Of a DNA stretch of 64,000 bases, positions 52,067 to 61,097 are shown in pieces. Source of the stretch: Paractinoplanes toevensis (lineage in GTDB: Bacteria > Actinomycetota > Actinomycetes > Mycobacteriales > Micromonosporaceae). Location of the stretch: NCBI RefSeq assembly GCF_018332695.1, contig NZ_BOQN01000021.1:1-64000 (forward strand), given 5' to 3'. Both the position numbers and the translations under genes were made by a program. Each line of letters starts with the position of its first letter. Position 1 is the first letter of the stretch. A model generated the notes under the pieces. It was given only the letters and a program-made list of their open reading frames with translations, did not search any database and had not been told where the DNA came from.

Positions 52067-52086
52067 TCCCCCGTGAGGAGCGCCGC

Positions 52087-53778
52087 ATGCGCAAACTTCT
52101 GGGCACCGCTCTCATCGCCCTCGCCATGATCGTCCCCGCCACTCCCGCGTCGGCCGCCGACCAGGCCTACGACGTACTCGTCTTCAGCCGGACCGCCGGC
52201 TTCCGGCACGATTCGATCGCGGCCGGCATCCAGGCCGTACGCGAGCTCGGCGCCGCCGGCAACTTCACCGTGACCGCCACCGAGGACGCCGCCGCCTTCA
52301 CCACGGCCGGTCTGAACCAGTACGAGGCGGTCGTCTTCCTCAACACCACCGGCGACGTGCTCGACGCCACGCAGCAGACGGCCTTCGAGGCGTACATCCG
52401 GAATGGGGGTGGTTTTGCCGGTGTGCACGCCGCCGCCGACACCGAATACGACTGGCCGTTCTACGGCCAACTCGTCGGAGCGTGGTTCGCCTCGCATCCG
52501 GCCATCCAGCCGGCCGCGGTCCGGATCGAGGACCGGGCCACCGCGGCCACCGCCCATCTGCCACAGACCTGGAACCGCACCGACGAGTGGTACAACTTCC
52601 GCACCAACGTCCGCGACACCGCGCACGTGCTGGCCACCCTCGACGAGTCGTCGTACTCCGGCGGCGGCATGGGCACCGACCATCCGCACATCTGGTGCAA
52701 GACCCTGGACTCCGGCCGCTCCTTCTACACCGGCGCCGGTCACACCATCGAGTCGTACGCCGATGACGGTTTCCGCCGCATGCTGCTGGGCGGCATCCGG
52801 TACGCGGCCGGCCGCTCGCACGCCGACTGCCGGCCCGAGACCGGCTACGCACCGCTCTACAACGGCTCGACCGCGGGCTGGTCGCAGGCCGGTCCGGGCA
52901 GCTTCACCAACGCCGACGCCACCTTGTCCTCCACCGGCGGGATGGGCCTGTTCTGGTACAGCGCCCGGCAGTTCACCGACTACTCGCTCAAGCTGGACTG
53001 GAAGATGACCGGCGACGACAACTCGGGCGTCTACGTCGGCTTCCCCGCCTCTACCGATCCGTGGTCGGCGGTCGACAACGGCTACGAGATCCAGATCGAC
53101 GCGACCGACACCCCGGACCACACCACCGGTTCGATCTACGGGTTCCAGGCCGCCGACATCGCCGCCCGCGACGCCGCGCTCAATCCGCCCGGCGAGTGGA
53201 ACGCCTACGAGATCCGGGTCGAGGGCGAGCACTTGCAAGTTTTCCTCAACGGATCGAAGATCAACGATTTCACCAACCCCGATCCGGTACGCTCATTGGC
53301 CGGTTACGTGGGCCTCCAGAACCACGGCGACGCCGACCACGTGTCGTTCCGCAACGTGCGGATCAAGGAGCTGACCGGCGCCGGACCAGTGGTCGGTTTT
53401 GCCGGCAAGTGCCTGGACGTGAACGGGGCCGGCACCGCCGACGGCACCAAGATCCAGCTGTGGACCTGCAACAACACCGGCGCCCAGCGGTGGTCGGTCA
53501 GCGGGCAGGTGTGGCGCAACCCCAGCTCCGGCAAGTGCCTGGACGTCGCCGGCGGCGGCACCGCCAACGGCACCAAGGCCCAGCTGTGGACCTGCAACGG
53601 CAGCGCCGCCCAGAACTGGACCGCCCAAGCCGACGGCACCGTCCAGAACCCCCGCTCCGGACGATGCCTGGACGTCTCCGAGGTCAAATCCACCGACGGC
53701 CAGCAGATCCACATCTGGGACTGCCTGGGCGCCGCCAACCAGAAGTGGTCTCCACCACCGTCGGCGGTCAGACCGTAG
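52087..53778 (+). CDS. Secreted ThuA-DUF1080-ricin B lectin protein
   Basis: The 563-residue protein has a signal peptide (MRKLLGTALIALAMIVPATPASA), a ThuA glutamine-amidotransferase-like domain (~25-245; VLVFSRTAGFRHDSI, GGGFAGVHAAADTEYDW), a DUF1080/3-keto-disaccharide-hydrolase-like LamG-type domain (~255-425; LFWYSARQFTDYSLKLDW, NGYEIQIDATD) and a ricin B lectin. ThuA and DUF1080 proteins are linked in other bacteria with 3-keto-glycoside cleavage. GAGGAG precedes the ATG, and the gene starts 20 bp after the sugar dehydrogenase, as an operon. Confidence 0.9.
   Translation: MRKLLGTALIALAMIVPATPASAADQAYDVLVFSRTAGFRHDSIAAGIQAVRELGAAGNFTVTATEDAAAFTTAGLNQYEAVVFLNTTGDVLDATQQTAFEAYIRNGGGFAGVHAAADTEYDWPFYGQLVGAWFASHPAIQPAAVRIEDRATAATAHLPQTWNRTDEWYNFRTNVRDTAHVLATLDESSYSGGGMGTDHPHIWCKTLDSGRSFYTGAGHTIESYADDGFRRMLLGGIRYAAGRSHADCRPETGYAPLYNGSTAGWSQAGPGSFTNADATLSSTGGMGLFWYSARQFTDYSLKLDWKMTGDDNSGVYVGFPASTDPWSAVDNGYEIQIDATDTPDHTTGSIYGFQAADIAARDAALNPPGEWNAYEIRVEGEHLQVFLNGSKINDFTNPDPVRSLAGYVGLQNHGDADHVSFRNVRIKELTGAGPVVGFAGKCLDVNGAGTADGTKIQLWTCNNTGAQRWSVSGQVWRNPSSGKCLDVAGGGTANGTKAQLWTCNGSAAQNWTAQADGTVQNPRSGRCLDVSEVKSTDGQQIHIWDCLGAANQKWSPPPSAVRP
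53512..53619 (+). repeat. Near-identical lectin segment, copy B
   Basis: This is the second copy of the 108-bp lectin segment, in the ThuA-DUF1080 gene. The downstream ~125 bp also match copy A with scattered substitutions. Confidence 0.85.
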
Positions 53779-54616
53779 CGATCGTGTAGGCCACCTCGCC
53801 GACCAGTTCGCGGGCGAGGAAGCCGGTGCGGCCGAAACGGGGCGCCAGTCGCTGACCGCTGACGGCGTGCGTGTAGGCGCCCCAGCAGGCGGCCTGAGCC
53901 GGGTCGGCGCCGCGGCCGAGCAGGCCGGCGACGATGCCGGCCCTGGCGTCCCCGCTGCCCGAGGTGCCCAGCCCGGCGTCGCCGCTCTCCTCGCGCCAGG
54001 CCGAGCCGTCCGGGTCCGCGATGTGGCCGTAAAGCGAGACCACCGCCCGGTACCGACCGGCCAGCTCCCGGGCGGCCGCGGCCAGGTCGTCGCCGGGGTC
54101 GCGGCCGAGCAGGTGGGCCGCCTCGGTCACGTTCGGGGTGAGCACCGCCCGGCGCTGCCGGAGCAGGCCGGGCTCCTTGCTCAGGGCGCCGAGCGCGTAC
54201 GCGTCCAGCACGACCGCCGCGTCCTCCCCCGCCGCGCCCAGGATCGTCCGCATCAGTTCGGTGGTCTGCCCGATGTCGTCCAGGCCCGGACCGATCGCGA
54301 CGACGTCGGCGTCGCGGGCCAGCTCCAGCACCTCCTCGGGCGGCCCGTCGTCCTCGGCCGGCAGGCCGAGGACCCGGGCTTCCGGTACGGCGATGCTCAG
54401 CGGGACGGCGCTCTCGTCGGCCACCACGAGTTGCAGGCGGCCGGCGCCGGCCCGCAGTGCGGCCACCCCGGCCAGCAGGACGGCGCCCGGGTTGAACCGG
54501 GAGCCGCCCACCACCAGGACGGTGCCGCGGGACTGCTTGTCGCCGCCCGGCTCGGGCAGCGGCCAGCGCCGCAGCAGGTGCGGCGTGATCACCTGCTCGT
54601 CAGTGACGCCGGGCAT
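53768..54616 (-). CDS. nnrD: ADP-dependent NAD(P)H-hydrate dehydratase
   Basis: The 282-residue protein is of the YjeF C-terminal/ribokinase-like type: VLVVGGSRFNPGAVLLAGVAALRAGAG, VVAIGPGLDD, LTPNVTEAAHLLG and GTSGSGDARAGIVAGL (usual GSGDVLAG). It repairs hydrated NAD(P)H. No YjeF-N epimerase domain is fused. It converges on the ThuA gene with an 11-bp overlap of the 3' ends and overlaps the upstream phosphatase gene by 17 bp. GCAGGAGG precedes the ATG. Confidence 0.9.
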   Translation of the reverse strand: MPGVTDEQVITPHLLRRWPLPEPGGDKQSRGTVLVVGGSRFNPGAVLLAGVAALRAGAGRLQLVVADESAVPLSIAVPEARVLGLPAEDDGPPEEVLELARDADVVAIGPGLDDIGQTTELMRTILGAAGEDAAVVLDAYALGALSKEPGLLRQRRAVLTPNVTEAAHLLGRDPGDDLAAAARELAGRYRAVVSLYGHIADPDGSAWREESGDAGLGTSGSGDARAGIVAGLLGRGADPAQAACWGAYTHAVSGQRLAPRFGRTGFLARELVGEVAYTIATV

Positions 54617-55373
54617 CGACGGCCTCCTGCCGGGTCACCGGTGCGTCCTCGACGACCAGATGCCGGATGTCGTTGAAGGTCTCCGGCATCAGCTTGCCCT
54701 CGGTCCGCCGCCACGTGCTCACCGAGCAGTTGGCGATGGTGACCTCGCGGGCGATGGCCATCAGTGCGGCCTCGTCCAGATCCTCCACCAGGTATCTGGT
54801 CAGCATCACGAGCGCGTCGTGGGCGAACAGCACCACCCGGCCGTCCGGCTGATCCGCGCGCAGATCACGCAACAGCGAGCGGAGCCGCAGCAGCACATCG
54901 GACCAGGACTCGCCGCCCGGCGGCCGGTAGTAGAACTTGCCGAGCCGGGCCCGCCGCCGAGCCTCGTCCGGCAGCCGGGCCGCGACGCCGCGGGCCGTCA
55001 GCAGGTCGAGAACGCCGAGTTCCCGGTCGCGCAACCGCTCGTCGACGCGCACCTGGACCGGCAGGTCGGCCAGCGCGATCTGCGCGGTCTCGCGGGCCCG
55101 CAGGTAGGGCGACAGCACGGCGATGGTGGGGCGGCGGTCGGCCAGCATCCGGTCGAAGTAGCCCTTCAACGCCGTCGCCTGCTCGCGACCCGTGTCGGAC
55201 AGCGGCACGTCGGCGTCCCGCTCCGGGATGTCGATCAGCTCGGCGCCGGCGGCCTCCGCGGCCTCAGCGGCCACGTTTCCGGTGCTCTGCCCGTGCCGCA
55301 CCACGGCCAGCCACCTCAGCGGGTCCTGGATCGGAGCGCCCGCAAGCTTCTGATCAGGTCGCATGGCGATCAC
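54600..55373 (-). CDS. Histidine phosphatase family protein (phosphoglycerate mutase-like)
   Basis: The 257-residue protein has the phosphohistidine motif VVRHGQST (~residue 26), SPYLRARETA and the second catalytic His in LFAHDALV. It hydrolyses a phosphate monoester; the substrate is unknown. The start may be GTG 55373 or ATG 55364. It forms an overlapping pair with nnrD, so it is probably co-translated. Confidence 0.88.
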   Translation of the reverse strand: MIAMRPDQKLAGAPIQDPLRWLAVVRHGQSTGNVAAEAAEAAGAELIDIPERDADVPLSDTGREQATALKGYFDRMLADRRPTIAVLSPYLRARETAQIALADLPVQVRVDERLRDRELGVLDLLTARGVAARLPDEARRRARLGKFYYRPPGGESWSDVLLRLRSLLRDLRADQPDGRVVLFAHDALVMLTRYLVEDLDEAALMAIAREVTIANCSVSTWRRTEGKLMPETFNDIRHLVVEDAPVTRQEAVDARRH

Positions 55374-55573
55374 CGGTCCCGCGAATCATGGCAGCCACGG
55401 AAATTCACTCCTCACGAAGTAGGGTCCGCCAGACATTGCCCATCTCGTTTCCCCACAAACTGACCATGGCCCGTGACCCCGCCACGAAAGTGTTCGCTCG
55501 GGTGCTCGCCGCATCGATCGCCGGCCGCACCCCAGGACTGACAAGGGTCGTCCGGCCGTGCTTTCCTCAGCGC

Positions 55574-56851
55574 ATGACCCGTCCAACCATGAACGCGGAG
55601 GAATGGGAACGGCCCAGGCCGACGGCCGAGCAGCGCCGGGCGGACCTCTGGATCGGTCTCGGCGTGGTCGCCGTTGCCATGCTCAACGTCGTCGTCACCC
55701 GCAGCGCGGGCGTGCTGGCGACCGAGCGGGCTCCCGGCGTCGCCGAGCAGATCGCGTGGTCGATCGCCACCACCCTGCCGCTCGCCTGGCGCCGCAAACA
55801 CCCCGAGCTGGTGGCCGTCGTGGTCGCCCTCGCCTTCATCGGCGGGCAGCTCCGGCTGGCCCAGGAGCAGCAGATCGCCTCCGGTGCGCTCTTCGCCGCC
55901 ATCTACACCCTCGGCGCCTGGGGCCGGAACCGGCGCCGCTCCCGCGTCCTGCGCCTGGGGATCATCGCGGCGATGTTCCTCTGGCTCAACGTCGCGTTCG
56001 TGATGTCGCACGATGAGATCATGGCCGGCCGGCATCCGGGCGCCTCCGGTGAGCTGCCGGTCATCTGGTCGTTCCTGGTGTTCCTGACGATCGTCAACGT
56101 GGGCTTCTTCGGGTTCGGCTACCTGATGGGCGATGCGGTGTGGCAGAGCGCCCGGCGGCAGCACCGGCTGGAGACCCAGGCCGCCGAGTTACGTGCCGCG
56201 CAGGGCGTTGCCGAGGAGCGCGCGGTCATCGGCGAACGGGTCCGGATCGCCCGCGAGCTGCACGACGTCGTCGCCCACCACGTGTCGGTGATGGGCATCC
56301 AGGCCTCCGCCTGCCGCCGGGCGCTGGACCGCGACCCGGCCCGGGCCCGCAACGCGCTCTCCACCATCGAGGAGGGCGCCCGGACGGCGGTCGACGAGCT
56401 CCGGCGGATGCTCGGCGCGCTGCGCGCCCCGTCCGGCCCGGCCGAGGACGCCGTGACCGGCGTCGACCTCGACCACGCCGCTGATCTGGTCGAGAGCGCA
56501 CGGCAGGCGGGCGTCCGAACCCAATTCGGGGTGTACGGCGAGCCGGTGCCCGTGCCGGAATCGGTGTCCCGGGCCGCGTACCGGATCGTGCAGGAGGCCG
56601 TGACCAACACGCTCAAGCACGCCGGCGCCGCCGCCCTCGACGTCCGGATCCGTTACCTCGCCCGGGAGCTGGAGATCGACGTCTCGGACGACGGCCGGGG
56701 CGGCCCGGCGACGATCGGCGGGATGGGCCTGATCGGCATGCGGGAGCGGGTGGCCATCCACGGCGGCACGCTGGAGTACGGCCCACGCTCCGGCGGCGGC
56801 TTCCGGGTGCGCGCCCGCATCCCGTACGCGCGAGAGCTGGCCAGCAAATGA
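55574..56851 (+). CDS. NarL-type sensor histidine kinase
   Basis: The 425-residue kinase has five or six transmembrane helices in the first ~185 residues, a dimerisation domain with phospho-acceptor His230 in ARELHDVVAHHVSVMG and an HATPase_c domain (VQEAVTNTLKHAG, DDGRGG, GMGLIGMRERV). The long in-frame extension upstream is antisense to the phosphatase gene and is not used; starts at 55574 or 55589 are possible, both with weak sites. It pairs with the response regulator (ATGA overlap) and probably controls the Nat-type ABC genes downstream. Confidence 0.88.
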   Translation: MTRPTMNAEEWERPRPTAEQRRADLWIGLGVVAVAMLNVVVTRSAGVLATERAPGVAEQIAWSIATTLPLAWRRKHPELVAVVVALAFIGGQLRLAQEQQIASGALFAAIYTLGAWGRNRRRSRVLRLGIIAAMFLWLNVAFVMSHDEIMAGRHPGASGELPVIWSFLVFLTIVNVGFFGFGYLMGDAVWQSARRQHRLETQAAELRAAQGVAEERAVIGERVRIARELHDVVAHHVSVMGIQASACRRALDRDPARARNALSTIEEGARTAVDELRRMLGALRAPSGPAEDAVTGVDLDHAADLVESARQAGVRTQFGVYGEPVPVPESVSRAAYRIVQEAVTNTLKHAGAAALDVRIRYLARELEIDVSDDGRGGPATIGGMGLIGMRERVAIHGGTLEYGPRSGGGFRVRARIPYARELASK

Positions 56852-57501
56852 TCCGGGTCCTTCTCGCGGACGACCATCAACTGGTACGCACCGGTTTCCG
56901 GGTGATCCTGGAGATGGAGCCCGACATGACGGTGGTGGGCGAGGCCGCCGACGGCGAGGCCGCGGTGGAGCTGGCTCTCCGGCTGCGCCCCGACGTCGTG
57001 CTGATGGACGTGGAGATGCCGGAGGTCAACGGGCTGGAGGCCACCCGCCGGATCGCCGCGGAGGGCGGCCCGTCGGTGCTCATCCTCACCACGTTCGACC
57101 ACGACGACTACCTGTTCGAGGCGCTTCAGGCCGGTGCGAGCGGGTTCCTGCTCAAGAACGGCACTCCGGAGGCGCTGATCGAGGCGGTACGGGTGATCGC
57201 CGCGGGGGACGCGCTGCTCGCCCCGGCGATCACCCGGCGCGTGATCGCCGCGTTCTCCGCGCCCCGGCCCCGCGTCCCGGAGCCGGGTGTGCGGCTCGAC
57301 GAGCTGACCCCGCGCGAGCACGAGGTGCTGGTGCTGCTGGCCGGGGGTGCCACTAACGCCTAGATCGCGGCCGGCCTGCACCTCGGCGAGACCACCGTGA
57401 AGACGCACGTGAGCCGGGTGCTGATGAAGCTCGGCGCCCGGGACCGGACTCGGGCCGTCGTGCTCGCGTACGAGCTGGGGGTGGTCCGCCCCGGGACGTG
57501 A
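56848..57501 (+). pseudogene. NarL-type response regulator with in-frame TAG codon
   Basis: The receiver domain is intact: LLADDHQLVRTGF, phospho-acceptor Asp54 in LMDVEMPEV, and TTFDHDDYLFEAL. The LuxR helix-turn-helix begins LTPREHEVLVLLAGGATNA, then meets TAG at 57361-57363. Reading through restores IAAGLHLGETTVKTHVSRVL to a TGA at 57501, a normal 217-residue NarL protein. The codon at that position is GAG (Glu, GATNAEIA) in this family, so one G-to-T change explains it. If real, the product is a receiver without DNA-binding domain. A sequencing error is also possible. Confidence 0.8.
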
Positions 57502-57580
57502 GGTCATCCGCGAGGAGGACCCCGCCGGGTCCTCCCCCGGCCGGACGACGCACCCGGTCCGTCCCGCCTACGTTGATCCC

Positions 57581-58477
57581 ATGACCACCACCGTGCTCGA
57601 AGTCGGGGCCGTCGACCGGTCGTTCGGTGACCGGCAGGTCCTCAAGGACGTGTCCTTCTCCGTGGCGGCCGGGCGCCTCACCGGCTTCGTCGGCGCGAAC
57701 GGCGCCGGCAAGACCACCACCATGCGCATCATCCTGGGCGTGCTCGCCGCCGACTCGGGCACCGTGACCTGGCGCGGCGTGCCGGTCACCCGGCAGGCCC
57801 GGCAGCGCTTCGGCTACATGCCGGAGGAACGCGGGCTCTACCCCAAGATGACCGTCGCCGACCAGGTGGTCTACCTGGCCCGCCTGCACGGCCTGACCGC
57901 CGCTGACGCGCGCCGGCGCACCACCGCCCTGCTGGACCGCCTGGAGCTGGGCCCGCGGGCCGGTGACCCGGTGGAGAAGCTGTCGCTCGGTAACCAGCAG
58001 CGGGTGCAGATCGCCGCGGCGCTGGTGCACGACCCGGAGCTGCTCGTGCTCGACGAGCCGTTCTCCGGCCTGGACCCGCTCGCCGCCGACTCCGTGGTCG
58101 CGGTGCTGCGGGAGCGGGCCGCCGCCGGGGCCGCGGTGCTCTTCTCCAGCCACCAGCTGGAACTCGTCGAGCGCCTCTGCGACGACCTGGTGATCATCGC
58201 GGACGGCAACATCCGGGCCGCCGGCTCCCGCGACGAGCTGCGCGGCCGGCACACCCTTCCCCGGTACGCGATCGAGGTCGATGCCGACGCCGGCTGGCTG
58301 CGCGATGAGCCCGGCGTCACGATCGTCGACCTGGACGGCGCACACGCGGTCGTGGAGCTTGCTTCGGGCACCGACGACCAGCATGTACTCCGGGCCGCGC
58401 TGGCCCACGGCCAGGTCCGGTCGTTCGGGCCGGTACGCCCCTCGCTCGCCGAAATCTTCCGAGAGGTGATCAAGTGA
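57581..58477 (+). CDS. ABC exporter ATPase (NatA-like)
   Basis: The 298-residue ATPase has Walker A GANGAGKTT, the signature LSLGNQQRVQIAAAL and Walker B LLVLDEPFSGLDPL. The C-terminal domain (~220-298) has the DUF4162 form found in NatA/ABC-2-type exporters. It overlaps the permease gene by ATGA. It is 79 bp after the response regulator, in the same direction. Confidence 0.93.
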   Translation: MTTTVLEVGAVDRSFGDRQVLKDVSFSVAAGRLTGFVGANGAGKTTTMRIILGVLAADSGTVTWRGVPVTRQARQRFGYMPEERGLYPKMTVADQVVYLARLHGLTAADARRRTTALLDRLELGPRAGDPVEKLSLGNQQRVQIAAALVHDPELLVLDEPFSGLDPLAADSVVAVLRERAAAGAAVLFSSHQLELVERLCDDLVIIADGNIRAAGSRDELRGRHTLPRYAIEVDADAGWLRDEPGVTIVDLDGAHAVVELASGTDDQHVLRAALAHGQVRSFGPVRPSLAEIFREVIK

Positions 58478-59541
58478 CCACGTTCGCCGCCGCCCGGCTG
58501 GTCCTCGGCCGCGAGATCCGGGCCAAGCTGCGGGACAAGGCGTTCCTGTTCAGCACCGTCTCCTTCCTCCTCATCATCATCGCGTCGATCGCCATTCCGA
58601 CCCTCCTCGACGGCGGTCCCACCAAGGTCGCGGTGGCCGACAGCGGCTCCGGCCAGGCGCTGCGGCAGGCCGGTTTCGCGATCGTGGAGGTCCCGGACGC
58701 GGCCGCCGCCGAACGGTTGGTCCGCGACGGCGACGTGGAGGCGGCCGTCGTGCCCGGGCCCGGCGTGATCGCCCTGGACGAGAGGCCGGACGAGGTGGTG
58801 GAGGCGCTCAGCACGGCGCCGGAGGTGCAGTTGCTCGACGAGCTCCCGTACAACCCGGCGCTGGCGATCCTCGTGCCGCTGGCGATCGCGATGCTCTGCT
58901 ACCTCACCTCGCTCCTCTTCGGTCTGCAGATCGCGCAGAGCGTGGTCGAGGAGAAAGCGACCCGGATCGTGGAGATCCTGGTCTCCAGCGTGTCGCCCCG
59001 GGCCCTGCTGGCCGGCAAGGTCGCCGCCATGTCCATCCTGGCCTTCGCCCAGATCGCGCTGCTGGCGGTGGTGACCGTGGTGGGGCTGAAAGTGACCGGC
59101 AGCGACGCGGGCCTGCTCGACGTCATCGCGCCGGCGCTCGGCTGGTTCCTGCCGTTCTTCGTGCTCGGCTTCGTCATGCTGGCCACGATCTGGGCCGGTG
59201 TGGGCGCGCTCGCCGCCCGGCAGGAGGACCTCGGCAGCACCTCCGGAACCGCGCAGATGGTCGTACTCATCCCGTTCTTCGCGGTGATCTTCCTGCGCGA
59301 CAACCCGGCCGCGCTGACGGTGCTCTCCTACGTCCCGCTCTCCTCGCCCATGGCCATGCCCATCCGGATCTTCCAGCAGGACGCGGCGGGCTGGGAGCCG
59401 TTCGTGGCGCTCGGGATCGTCGCCGTCACGGCGGCCCTGCTGCTCGCGGTCGGCGCCCGGATCTACGAGGGCTCGCTGCTCCGCACCAACACGCGGACCT
59501 CGATCGCGGCGGCCTGGAAGACTCGCTCGACGGCCGGCTGA
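58474..59541 (+). CDS. ABC-2 type permease (NatB-like)
   Basis: The 355-residue membrane protein has an N-terminal helix, a ~150-residue extracytoplasmic part and about five C-terminal helices with the segment VVEEKATRIVEILVSSVSPRALLAGK, quoted in part (EEKATRIVEILVSSV), which is typical of NatB. With the ATPase it probably exports sodium, a lipid or an antimicrobial compound. Substrate unknown. The cognate two-component system lies upstream. Confidence 0.9.
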   Translation: MTTFAAARLVLGREIRAKLRDKAFLFSTVSFLLIIIASIAIPTLLDGGPTKVAVADSGSGQALRQAGFAIVEVPDAAAAERLVRDGDVEAAVVPGPGVIALDERPDEVVEALSTAPEVQLLDELPYNPALAILVPLAIAMLCYLTSLLFGLQIAQSVVEEKATRIVEILVSSVSPRALLAGKVAAMSILAFAQIALLAVVTVVGLKVTGSDAGLLDVIAPALGWFLPFFVLGFVMLATIWAGVGALAARQEDLGSTSGTAQMVVLIPFFAVIFLRDNPAALTVLSYVPLSSPMAMPIRIFQQDAAGWEPFVALGIVAVTAALLLAVGARIYEGSLLRTNTRTSIAAAWKTRSTAG

Positions 59542-59672
59542 CCTCGACATATTCCCCAAAAGTACACACCCGCGACGCCCGTCACAATTACTGTATTTGC
59601 GACATTTGGTGCTGCGCAGTTGAGGATACTTTTCGCGACCGGACCAGCCGCCGTGAAGAGGAAGCCGCAGCG

Positions 59673-61025
59673 TTGCCCCAGTCGCTCGTCGAGTCCGCGA
59701 ACCCGATCACGATCGTCGCCGCGAGCCTCGTGCTCTGCGCGGTGCTCGCGGCGGTGCTGCGGCGCAAGGTCAAGCCGGTCGTCGAGGCCGCCGGCCGGGC
59801 CGTGCTCGACCGGATGGGACCGCGCCTACCGGCCGGCCTGCGCCGGGTGGCCGGCCGGTGGTACGAGCGGACCGACGCCGCCACCATTCGCTCCGTCCTG
59901 GTGGCGGCGATCGCCGCCGGCATCGCCTGGTTCGCGGCCGAGACGCTGCATCTGGTCGGCGCGGTCACCGCGTCGATCTCGGCGATCCTGTCGGTGCATC
60001 TCAGCTCGCACGCCTCGGTGCGGGAGGGCACCCGGCGACTGGTCGGCACCCTCGCCGGAGTCGGCTTCGCGGTAAGCGTCTGGGGTGCCTTCGGCCCGAG
60101 CCCGGTGTCGATCGCCATGATCGCCGGGTGCGGGCTGATCGTCGGCCGGCTGTTGCGCCTGGGCGACGGTGCGGTCACCGTGCCGGCGACCTCACTGGGC
60201 GTCCTGGTCGCCAGCAGCACCGTCACCGGTACGGTCGCCTGGGAGCGGGTCGCCGCGACGGGCCTGGGCATCGTGATCGGCATCATTCTGTCGCCGCTGG
60301 TCGGCGGGATGACGCCGCTGGAACGGGCGCACTGCAAGCTGGCGTACCTGTCCACCGAGATCGCGCGACTGCTCGGCGACCTCGGGGCCGGTGCGGCCCG
60401 CGGGTACGGCCGGGACCAGGCCACCCAGTGGCTGGCGCGGTCCCGGGCGCTCGGCGAGACCCTCGGCGAGGCGGTCGACGCCGTGGAGGATCTCGACCGG
60501 CAGGCCCGCTGGTCACTGACCACCCCGATCGCCGAGGTCGCCCCGGTGCACCACACATTCCGCGTCCTCGAGCACGGGGTGCACCAGGTCAACTCGGTGG
60601 CACGGTCGATGTTCGACGCCGCCGCGACACCGAACCACCCCGGCGTACCCGACGAGATCGGACCGCTGCTCGCGGCCGCCTCGGAGGCGTTCGCCGCCCA
60701 CGCCGCCCTGGAGACGGACCCGGACGCCAACCCCACCGAGGACGCCGACACCCTGGAAGACCTGCTCGACGGCCTGCGCGAGGTGCGCCGGCAGACGTTG
60801 CACAAGATGCGCACGCAGATCGACGACACCGGGGTGCTGGTCCTGACCGGCTCGATCATCACCGACATCGACCGGATGACGGGATCGCTGGAGCGGTCGG
60901 CGCCGGCGCTCACCGTCGGTACCCGGGAAACCGGCCCGGGCATCCCGGCGGTCTCGGAGGTCGTACCGGTCGTCCGGAGCTTCTGGGAGAAGGCAGTGGT
61001 CCCCAAGGCCGAGACCGACCGCTGA
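59673..61025 (+). CDS. FUSC/aromatic-acid-exporter-like membrane protein
   Basis: The 450-residue product has about six helices in residues ~10-210 (TIRSVLVAAIAAGIAWFAAE, LHLVGAVTASISAILSVHL, GFAVSVWGAFGPSPVSIAMIAG) and a long helical soluble region after. This resembles the FUSC/ArAE (aromatic acid exporter) group. The start is TTG 59673, after GAAGAGGAAG; no in-frame ATG lies near it. The C-terminal half (SIITDIDRMTGSLERSA) is predicted helical. Confidence 0.82.
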   Translation: MPQSLVESANPITIVAASLVLCAVLAAVLRRKVKPVVEAAGRAVLDRMGPRLPAGLRRVAGRWYERTDAATIRSVLVAAIAAGIAWFAAETLHLVGAVTASISAILSVHLSSHASVREGTRRLVGTLAGVGFAVSVWGAFGPSPVSIAMIAGCGLIVGRLLRLGDGAVTVPATSLGVLVASSTVTGTVAWERVAATGLGIVIGIILSPLVGGMTPLERAHCKLAYLSTEIARLLGDLGAGAARGYGRDQATQWLARSRALGETLGEAVDAVEDLDRQARWSLTTPIAEVAPVHHTFRVLEHGVHQVNSVARSMFDAAATPNHPGVPDEIGPLLAAASEAFAAHAALETDPDANPTEDADTLEDLLDGLREVRRQTLHKMRTQIDDTGVLVLTGSIITDIDRMTGSLERSAPALTVGTRETGPGIPAVSEVVPVVRSFWEKAVVPKAETDR

Positions 61026-61077
61026 GACCGTTCAGCCACCCACTCCACCTCCCACGCCGCCCTGCAGCTACTGGCCA

Positions 61078-61097
61078 GTGGGGCCGCGCGGCCCCAC
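61078..61097. terminator. 20-bp perfect palindrome terminator
   Basis: GTGGGGCCGCGCGGCCCCAC is a perfect 20-bp palindrome located 53 bp after the stop of the FUSC-like gene. Such GC-rich stems without a U-tract are typical actinomycete terminators. Confidence 0.6.

Noticed and set aside
54764-55573. 270-codon N-terminal extension of the histidine kinase
   Set aside because: The extension lies antisense to the histidine phosphatase gene, is Arg/Ala/Pro-rich and lacks any sensor-domain character; the transmembrane part begins after 55574.
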